From Planctomycetales bacterium (GTDB taxonomy: Bacteria > 4484-113 > JAFGCY01): a DNA stretch of 10,650 nt. Made by a program: the position numbers and the translations under genes. The notes beneath the pieces were generated by a model, which worked only from the letters and a program-made list of their open reading frames with translations, searched no databases and was not told the DNA's origin. Shown in pieces: positions 6,219 to 10,650 of the stretch. Within the stretch, counting starts at the first letter, position 1; each line of letters starts with the position of its first letter. Location: contig JAHEFU010000092.1 in NCBI GenBank assembly GCA_024645305.1, positions 1 through 10,650 on the forward strand, written 5' to 3'.

Positions 6219-6246
6219 TCTATATGCCGCATGTGTGGCATCACAA
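6219..6246 (-). promoter_or_regulatory. Candidate promoter of the permease with an operator-like dyad in its spacer
   Basis: On the minus strand TTGTGA (6246-6241) and TATAGA (6224-6219) are 16 bases apart. The spacer is nearly filled by an imperfect palindrome at 6224-6241: arms ATGCCGCA and TGTGGCAT around TG, with one mismatch per arm. A regulator bound there would block the promoter. The predicted leader is only about seven bases. Matches are moderate, so this is a candidate. Confidence 0.4.
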
Positions 6247-6277
6247 ATGAGATCACTGAAATGGTCAGGCAAACAGT

Positions 6278-6283
6278 TACAAT
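6278..6283 (+). promoter_or_regulatory. -10-like hexamer directly before the DUF1232 gene
   Basis: TACAAT is followed by seven bases and the ATG at 6291. CTGAAA at 6256-6261 is a weak -35 with a 16-base spacer. There is no Shine-Dalgarno between the hexamer and the ATG. If used, the message would start at or very near the start codon. Confidence 0.35.
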
Positions 6284-6290
6284 ACTCCTG

Positions 6291-6857
6291 ATGAGCCAGT
6301 CTCGCGGAACCCTGAAACTGGACGGCTTTGCCGGCCTGATGAAGCTGAACCACACGGCGCGCATGTTCATGGCGCTGTATCTGGACAGGCGGGTTTCCAC
6401 GTGGCTCAAGGTGGCCGCTACTGGTGGTGTTATCTACAAGTTTTCCCCGCTGGATGTCGAGCCCGACGCCATCACCGGCATCGGCCTGCTGGATGACATC
6501 ATAGTTTCCCTGATCATCATGCAGGCCTTCATCGAACTGGCCCCCAGCAAGGTGATTGACGAGAAGTGTGAACGGTTCGGGATTGATCGCAGCAAAGTGT
6601 TTGTGGATGTCCCCCAGACCATCCAGGATGCCCAGGAACTTTACCGGATGGCCCGTCGCTATGGTCTCGGAGCACAGCGCGCGGTGGAGGACTTCACGCG
6701 CCAGGCAGCCAGCTATGGTCCGCCTGACACTGGGGCTGCTGCTCCCGCACCTGACAGTGTCACTGGTGATACTGGGGAACGGCGTACCAGCGAAGCGGTG
6801 GAACCTGAGGAAAAACCGCGTTACTCAAATTACAGTGCCTTCAACCCTGAGGACTGA
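6291..6857 (+). CDS. DUF1232 (YkvA-like) protein
   Basis: 188 aa from the ATG at 6291. The DUF1232 core is at about 40-90: KVAATGGVIYKFSPLDVEPD, then GIGLLDDIIVSLIIMQAF. The FSPLDVEPD stretch matches the family's usual S-P-x-D-x-x-P-D signature before the GLLDD turn. The hydrophobic parts suggest membrane association. The function of the domain is not known. After residue 95 there is a helical region, then a disordered tail rich in Ala, Pro, Thr and Glu that ends in YSNYSAFNPED. The frame is open back to an ATG at 6231, and an ATG at 6261 is also possible. I prefer 6291 because it lies just after a -10 hexamer and the upstream stretch overlaps the divergent promoter. The next gene follows after 39 bases. 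Confidence 0.85.
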   Translation: MSQSRGTLKLDGFAGLMKLNHTARMFMALYLDRRVSTWLKVAATGGVIYKFSPLDVEPDAITGIGLLDDIIVSLIIMQAFIELAPSKVIDEKCERFGIDRSKVFVDVPQTIQDAQELYRMARRYGLGAQRAVEDFTRQAASYGPPDTGAAAPAPDSVTGDTGERRTSEAVEPEEKPRYSNYSAFNPED

Positions 6858-6882
6858 ACAGCAATAAGCCGGCAGCAGCTGG

Positions 6883-6888
6883 GATAAT
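6883..6888 (+). promoter_or_regulatory. Extended -10-like element directly before the formyltransferase-like gene
   Basis: TGGGATAAT contains a TGn extension (6880-6882) and the hexamer GATAAT. Eight bases later comes the GTG at 6897. No Shine-Dalgarno is visible in those eight bases. A promoter here would give a leaderless or nearly leaderless message. No convincing -35 is seen, as is allowed for extended -10 promoters. Confidence 0.35.
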
Positions 6889-6896
6889 ACGCTGTC

Positions 6897-7889
6897 GTGA
6901 GAGTGATATTCTTCGGCAGTTCGTCCATCAGCTGTGCCGTCCTCGGGCATCTGCTGTCGAGCAGCCATGAACTGGTGGGTGTGGTCACCCAGCCGGATAC
7001 TCCATCAGGCAGGCGCATGATCCAGAAGCCGACTCCGGTCTGCCTTGACGCGACACACCTCGACATTCCAATCTTCAAGCCCGAGAAGCTGGCCAACAAC
7101 CTTGAACTGCGTGGACAGCTCAGGGAGCTGCGAGCTGATGCCCTGCTGGTCGTATCCTACGGCAAGATAATTCCGAAGAGCCTCCTGAAATTGACGGACT
7201 GGCCGCTCAATGTCCATCCATCCGACCTGCCGCGCCTGCGAGGCGCTTCCCCCGTGCGCACTGCATTGTTACTGGGCCTGCGGGAGACTGCCTGCTGCAT
7301 TATGAAGATGACGCCACGCCTGGATGACGGTGACGTCCTGCTGCGTGAGTCCTGGGAAATCAAAACGGACTGCAATTATGGCGATCTGGAACAGGAGCTT
7401 GGAAACCTGGGAGGCAGGCTGGCTGTACAGGCGCTGGATGCAATCGCCTCCAATGCAGTCAGCTTCACACCTCAGGACGAGGCCCAGGCTACGTACTGCC
7501 GGACCTTCGAAAGGTCAGACACCGAGATTGACTGGGGAGCCAGCGCTGTGGAGGTTGAAGCCTTCGTCCGGGCCTGGGATCCGGACATGGGGGCCTATAC
7601 CCTGCTTGATGACGGCCGGCGTCTGAAAATCTGGAAAGTCAGGGTGGGGGATCCGCCGCCGGAACTGCTGCAGGATGACCGGCCAGCAACACGGCCCGGA
7701 CAGATACTGGCCGTCGGCCGCAAGGCCTTCTGGGTGGCAAGCGGGCAGGGCAGTGTTGCAGTGGAGGAATTGCAGCCGGATAACAAGAAACGCATGCCGA
7801 CAGCCAGCTGGCTGGCTGGCAATGCATTGCAGCCGGGCCAGGGGTTCGTACCCTGCCAGAGCGGCTCGCGGTGTTTCGAGGAAGCCTGA
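6897..7889 (+). CDS. Divergent methionyl-tRNA formyltransferase-like protein
   Basis: 330 aa with both domains of the Fmt family: the N-terminal 10-formyltetrahydrofolate hydrolase-like fold and the C-terminal Formyl_trans_C domain. Fmt formylates initiator Met-tRNA. The catalytic residues appear intact: N105 and H107 in LNVHPSDLPRLRGASPV, and D143 in RLDDGD. Family features are VVTQPD at 29-34, SYGKIIPKSLL at 87-97, and the C-terminal IDWGASAVEVEAFVRAWDP and GRRLKIWK. Several normally conserved positions differ: GSSSIS replaces GTPEFA after the first strand, HPSDLP replaces HASLLP, and the basic GRGKK loop reads GRRMIQK. It may be a true but divergent Fmt, or a paralog acting on another substrate. 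It is not next to def or rsmB, the usual neighbours in proteobacteria. The GTG start matches the usual N-terminus (MRVIFFG). Confidence 0.85.
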   Translation: MRVIFFGSSSISCAVLGHLLSSSHELVGVVTQPDTPSGRRMIQKPTPVCLDATHLDIPIFKPEKLANNLELRGQLRELRADALLVVSYGKIIPKSLLKLTDWPLNVHPSDLPRLRGASPVRTALLLGLRETACCIMKMTPRLDDGDVLLRESWEIKTDCNYGDLEQELGNLGGRLAVQALDAIASNAVSFTPQDEAQATYCRTFERSDTEIDWGASAVEVEAFVRAWDPDMGAYTLLDDGRRLKIWKVRVGDPPPELLQDDRPATRPGQILAVGRKAFWVASGQGSVAVEELQPDNKKRMPTASWLAGNALQPGQGFVPCQSGSRCFEEA

Positions 7890-7937
7890 GAGCCTGCCTG
7901 CTTACCTCTGGACAGCCAATCCCGATAAGGCATATGG

Positions 7938-8915
7938 ATGCAAGTGATTCGCACACTGCTGATCTCAGCCCTGTTGCTGGCCTGTCACACGACGGCCCAT
8001 GCAGCCAATGCACGCGTGCATCTGACAGTGGAAATCGCCGCTGACGGGTATGTCAGCGTACGGCAGAAGTGGGACGGTATCCATGCCCTGGAGCGGCTGG
8101 AGTATGACACTGGGACAGAGGAACTGGGTGTGCTGGAGGCCCCTGTCTATGAGGGCCACGCCGAGATCAACTACTCCTCCGGCGAGCTGCTGCAGAGAGA
8201 CGGTGACCGCCTGATCCTGAGCATAGCCCGGCTGGACTATATTGGCAACTGGCTCGATTTTGACATTTCACTGCTCTATCCGGCGGGCCTGGACTTCATC
8301 AATGCCCAGCCGGAACCGAGCTTCATGAACAGCCAGGCCCACGGACTGATGTGGAGCATTGCGGAGCAGCGCGAACTGAGCCTGCTTGCCAGTTTCAGTG
8401 GTGAACTCAGCGGAGGGGCACGCTGGGATGCACAGTCCGGCAGTACGGACGGTGATGAGCTGCGCCGCCAGGCTGAAGAGCGGCGGCGGGCCGAGGACCG
8501 CCGGGTAGCAGAGGAAGGGGAACAGGAGTCCGGCAGTGCCGCCAGCCGCCAGCGTCGTTCAGGAGAGTCCGGGGAAGACGCTGACCGCCATGCAGGCAAT
8601 GACGCAGAGAATGACAACACAGATTCTCCATCGGGTACATCAGAAAGTGCTGGCAAGCGCATGTTGCGTCCAACTGATGCTGAATCAAGCCCTGACTCCA
8701 CCGCCGGCAATACACAACGCAGCGACACTGCAGCGGATGCCGAGCTGCTGCTGGATGGCGACCCGCTGCTGCTGGAGTTCCGCTTGCTGATCAATGCCGC
8801 ACGCCGCGAGGGCCTGGCGGATGAACCCTTCTTGGATGCCCTGGAGAAGCTGCTGCTGAAGTTCTTCTACCTGCTGGATGCCATGGGGGCAACGGATGAG
8901 TACAAACCTGAATAG
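7938..8915 (+). CDS. Exported protein of unknown function with charged low-complexity middle
   Basis: 325 aa, not recognised. Residues 1-23 form a secretion signal: a basic start MQVIR, a hydrophobic core, then AHA before A24 for signal peptidase I. The core also holds LLAC with C16, a possible lipobox, so it could be a lipoprotein. Residues 25-160 look beta-rich with many aromatic and acidic residues. Residues 173-195 are a charged helix (ELRRQAEERRRAEDRR), possibly a short coiled coil. About 196-265 is Ser/Asp/Glu/Gly-rich and probably disordered. The C-terminus (267-315) is a predicted helical part with LLLDGDPLLLEF and ALEKLLLKFFYLLDAM. AAGG lies seven bases before the ATG at 7938. It follows the formyltransferase-like gene by 48 bases and may share its transcript. 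Confidence 0.8.
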   Translation: MQVIRTLLISALLLACHTTAHAANARVHLTVEIAADGYVSVRQKWDGIHALERLEYDTGTEELGVLEAPVYEGHAEINYSSGELLQRDGDRLILSIARLDYIGNWLDFDISLLYPAGLDFINAQPEPSFMNSQAHGLMWSIAEQRELSLLASFSGELSGGARWDAQSGSTDGDELRRQAEERRRAEDRRVAEEGEQESGSAASRQRRSGESGEDADRHAGNDAENDNTDSPSGTSESAGKRMLRPTDAESSPDSTAGNTQRSDTAADAELLLDGDPLLLEFRLLINAARREGLADEPFLDALEKLLLKFFYLLDAMGATDEYKPE

Positions 8916-8917
8916 TT

Positions 8918-8943
8918 GTCAGAAGTCAGTGGTCAGAAGTCAG
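8918..8943 (+). repeat. Left TCAG-type repeat array
   Basis: Two perfect copies of the 12-mer GTCAGAAGTCAG, separated by TG, start two bases after the stop codon at 8915. Each 12-mer is itself made of two GTCAG units seven bases apart, so the array has an underlying 7-base period. A related array in the opposite orientation lies at 9110-9141. Confidence 0.75.
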
Positions 8944-8947
8944 ATAT

Positions 8948-8977
8948 TCATCAGCAGCGACATCCTGCTGCTGATGA
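8948..8977. repeat. 11-bp perfect hairpin
   Basis: TCATCAGCAGC and GCTGCTGATGA enclose the eight bases GACATCCT. The hairpin lies 33 bases after the stop of the exported protein gene, so it could help end that transcript, but the T-rich stretch (ATTGTTTGATTTG) begins about 13 bases later, not directly after the stem. A terminator is possible but imperfect. Confidence 0.5.
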
Positions 8978-9066
8978 GGCGGCGTCACTATTGTTTGATT
9001 TGAATCCTCTGTGAATTCTGGGACACTTGGGTCTATCTTGGCCGCCCCGCAATCCATGATGCTGCC

Positions 9067-9092
9067 CGAGCATAGCGAACCTGATATGCTCG
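9067..9092. repeat. 8-bp perfect hairpin downstream of tRNA-Ser
   Basis: CGAGCATA and TATGCTCG enclose ten bases. It lies 55 bases 3' of the tRNA end on the minus strand. There is no U-run, so it is not a standard intrinsic terminator. It may belong to the bordered non-coding element. Confidence 0.45.
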
Positions 9093-9109
9093 CCTGGAGA
9101 TCAGTGTTC

Positions 9110-9141
9110 TGAAGTCTGTAGTCTGCCTACTGACGACTGAT
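9110..9141 (-). repeat. Right TCAG-type repeat array, inverted relative to the left one
   Basis: Read on the minus strand it begins TCAGTCGTCAGTAGGCAGAC and continues to TTCAG, with the same roughly 7-base CAG period as the array at 8918-8943 but more diverged. It begins six bases beyond the tRNA-Ser discriminator base. Confidence 0.6.
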
Positions 9142-9146
9142 TAATC

Positions 9147-9231
9147 CGGAGGAGGAGGGATTCGAACCCCCGTCACGTTTCCGTGAAACAGTTTTCGAGA
9201 CTGCCGCATTCAACCACTCTGCCACTCCTCC
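9147..9231 (-). tRNA. tRNA-Ser(CGA)
   Basis: All parts of a class II tRNA fold: acceptor arms GGAGGAG (9231-9225) and CTCCTCC (9154-9148) pair perfectly. The anticodon loop is CTCGAAA between GCAGT and ACTGT, giving anticodon CGA at 9197-9195, which reads the serine codon UCG. The long variable arm TCACG-GAAA-CGTGA is characteristic of tRNA-Ser. The T arm is GGGGG-TTCGAAT-CCCTC with one G-U pair. The discriminator base is G at 9147. CCA is not encoded, so it must be added by a nucleotidyltransferase. No clear promoter is visible in the 75 bases after the dehydrogenase gene, so co-transcription is possible. Confidence 0.97.
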
Positions 9232-9283
9232 GCGATGTCAGCAGCCAGGGCCCCTGCAGGCTTGAGTGCAGCATGCATCACGG

Positions 9284-9303
9284 CCCTGCCGCTGTCGGCA
9301 GGG
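9284..9303 (-). terminator. Hairpin just after the dehydrogenase stop codon
   Basis: On the minus strand CCCTGCCG and CGGCAGGG pair perfectly over eight bases around the four-base loop ACAG, beginning three bases after the TAA. The stem is strong and GC-rich, but the bases that follow (CCGTGATGC) are not a U-run. It may be a weak terminator, a stabilising 3' structure, or a processing site ahead of the tRNA. Confidence 0.4.
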
Positions 9304-9306
9304 AAG

Positions 9307-10626
9307 TTATTCTACACCACTGAGCTGTCTGAATGCTGCATACATCGAGCTTGAGTTAAGCGTGCCACTCTTACGGGCGATCCCGTAGCAGTCCTTCACA
9401 CTGCGGTTCACGAGCCGCGTGGCATCCCGGATCACCTCGTCCGCATCCCAGCTCTCCGCCAGTTCATGGCTGACGGCGATTACACCGCCGGGGCTGACGA
9501 TCGGGTCCGGTACGAAGGTGATGCCGGCCTCGTCCAGGGCCTTGAGTGCCACGTCGCGCTGGGCCTGCTTGCCTGCGGTGGCTGGCAGCTGGTCATTGCC
9601 CGCCCCGGCGATCAGCCGGAGCTTGCCGCCGTTGCTGCGGGACTCCGCGAGGACCTCCGCCCGGACCCGGCGGTCGCCCACATCACGCATCGGCAGGGCC
9701 AGCCACTCCGTCGGCCCGCCGTTAGGTGACAGGACGTTGTACTTGCCGGAAGTCAGGGCTTCCTGTTCACTGGAGTACAGGCGGTCAGCATGACCGAGGG
9801 CTTCCAGCAGGTTGCGATGCTCCTCGTCAATCGCGGCCCCCAGACGCCTCAGGTAGGTGTAGAACTCATAGACACCGAGCTTGTTGAGCATAGGGTCATA
9901 GACATAGAGCTCAGCACCCAGGTCACGCAGGAACTTCAACAGTGGCAGACCGGCTTTGCCGACGCCTACTACCAGTACACTCAGACCGGCGAACAGGTTG
10001 TTGCGCAGCACACTCAGACCTCCGGGTGAATCCACGAGAAGTGCCGAAGGATCCAGCTTGCTGTTCTCGATCAGCTTTTCCTCAATGGCGGAACGCCAGA
10101 TGCCGGCCACGGTGCCTGCGGCCGTCCCTTCCCCTGTATCCTTGCCACATCCCAGGCCGATGGTGAACTTAGTGGCCTTCTCGATCCAGCGCAGCTGGCT
10201 GGCGCCCACGCCCTGGTCCTTGCTGCCGATGTAATGTCCGCCGATGTATTCAATCAAGCGCCCGTGGCACATCAGGCGGTATGGCGTGAGCGTTTCCTCA
10301 GGACTCCAGATCACGCCCTTGCCGCCGTTCCACTGGAACAGTCCGCGCGCGCCCTCCTTGCGGTCCGCATTGCGCAGGATGGCATTCTTGATGGTCATGG
10401 AGATGGCCAGTTCACGGGCCGTACCACGGATGTGCTCTATGGCCTGTTCTACGTCAGAGAAGGGCCGGCGCACCCAGCGCGTTCCACCAAGTGCCGGCCA
10501 GCCAGCTTCCATATTGCCGGTATAGAGGTAGACGCAGGAGTAAATCGGCGGTTCCACTGTGCGGTCAATGGCTTCGTACAGGTGGAAATTTTCCTGTTCA
10601 ATGATTGGTCCGTGCAGTTCCAGCAT
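9307..10626 (-). CDS. Glu/Leu/Phe/Val amino acid dehydrogenase family protein, long variant
   Basis: 439 aa. The family oxidatively deaminates an L-amino acid to the 2-oxo acid with NAD(P). The expected active-site residues are visible: PALGGTRW at 44-51, K80 in MTIKNA, K103 in NGGKGVI, and D137 in IGSKDQGV. The Rossmann motif GVGKAG is at 221-226 and D244 ends the second strand, which favours NAD over NADP. GAGNDQLPATA and PDPIVSPGGVIAVSHEL match the C-terminal substrate-side segments of leucine dehydrogenases. It is about 70 residues longer than typical leucine dehydrogenase (roughly 365 aa), partly through an insert between the two lysines (about 11 residues more) and another before the Rossmann domain (about 185-212). 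The substrate is therefore not assigned. AGGAG lies six bases before the ATG at 10626, a strong ribosome site. Confidence 0.9.
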   Translation of the reverse strand: MLELHGPIIEQENFHLYEAIDRTVEPPIYSCVYLYTGNMEAGWPALGGTRWVRRPFSDVEQAIEHIRGTARELAISMTIKNAILRNADRKEGARGLFQWNGGKGVIWSPEETLTPYRLMCHGRLIEYIGGHYIGSKDQGVGASQLRWIEKATKFTIGLGCGKDTGEGTAAGTVAGIWRSAIEEKLIENSKLDPSALLVDSPGGLSVLRNNLFAGLSVLVVGVGKAGLPLLKFLRDLGAELYVYDPMLNKLGVYEFYTYLRRLGAAIDEEHRNLLEALGHADRLYSSEQEALTSGKYNVLSPNGGPTEWLALPMRDVGDRRVRAEVLAESRSNGGKLRLIAGAGNDQLPATAGKQAQRDVALKALDEAGITFVPDPIVSPGGVIAVSHELAESWDADEVIRDATRLVNRSVKDCYGIARKSGTLNSSSMYAAFRQLSGVE

Positions 10627-10650
10627 GCCTTTCTCCTCGCCGCCGCGTGC

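Larger units (their letters stand above)
8916..9146. mobile_element. Possible miniature non-coding element bordered by inverted TCAG-type arrays
   Basis: This 231-base gap between the exported protein gene and tRNA-Ser has no plausible gene. Its two ends carry related repeat arrays in opposite orientation (8918-8943 and 9110-9141), and its interior holds two hairpins (8948-8977 and 9067-9092). The layout resembles a MITE or REP-type element. I see no clear target-site duplication and no transposase, so the call is tentative. It could also be a degenerate repeat island without mobility. Confidence 0.35.

Noticed and set aside
8276..8794. A serine-rich 172-codon open frame on the minus strand
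   Set aside because: It is the antisense of the exported protein's low-complexity region and shows only biased Ser/Arg composition, with no ribosome site or domain.
8948..8977. Classical intrinsic terminator after the exported protein gene
   Set aside because: The stem is strong, but no U-run follows directly; a T-rich stretch begins about 13 bases later. It is listed as a hairpin only.
8918..9141. CRISPR array suggested by short direct repeats
   Set aside because: The repeats are only 12 bases with a 7-base inner period and 2-base separation; there are no spacers of uniform length and no cas genes.
9147..9231. tRNA-Ser as an attachment site of an integrated element
   Set aside because: I found no integrase gene in the window and no direct repeat of the tRNA 3' end elsewhere in it.

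Overview
The window looks like a piece of a bacterial chromosome with fairly high GC content. A gammaproteobacterium is the most likely source, judging by a bacterial-type tRNA-Ser without an encoded CCA, a class of ThiG and a PerM-type permease common in proteobacteria, and sigma70-like promoters. This placement is an inference from gene content, not a measurement. I see no phage genes, transposase, CRISPR array or rRNA.

Left third (1-4239, all minus strand): one apparent six-gene operon, read from right to left. A good sigma70-type promoter (4211-4239) precedes two paralogous zinc-ribbon membrane proteins (4152-3451 and 3421-2771), then a class I SAM-dependent O-methyltransferase (2735-2094), then three tandem paralogs of a membrane protein family I do not recognise (2057-1329, 1332-589 and 589 to beyond the left edge). 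The three paralogs share a cytosolic motif near the N-terminus (GRISNQQARH), a two-helix membrane hairpin, and in the two complete copies a C-terminal tail motif (ALYISFTDEFMD). They are joined by start/stop overlaps. This cluster is the best candidate in the window for an undescribed system: two separate families, each expanded by duplication inside one operon, with a small-molecule-type methyltransferase between them.

Middle (4301-6204): thiG, the thiazole synthase of thiamine synthesis, on the plus strand, without a neighbouring thiS and without a TPP riboswitch. It converges on a PerM/AI-2E family permease on the minus strand, and the two stop codons share the palindrome CTAG. A divergent promoter region (6205-6290) with a near-palindromic operator-like dyad separates the permease from the next block.

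Right third, plus strand (6291-8915): a DUF1232 (YkvA-like) protein, a divergent methionyl-tRNA formyltransferase-like protein, and an exported protein of unknown function with a charged, low-complexity middle. Spacing is compatible with one transcript. The first two begin 7-8 bases after a -10-like hexamer and have no Shine-Dalgarno sequence, so leaderless mRNAs are possible.

Right end: a 230-base non-coding segment bordered by inverted arrays of a degenerate TCAG-type repeat and holding two hairpins, then tRNA-Ser(CGA) and a long variant of the Glu/Leu/Phe/Val amino acid dehydrogenase family, both on the minus strand.
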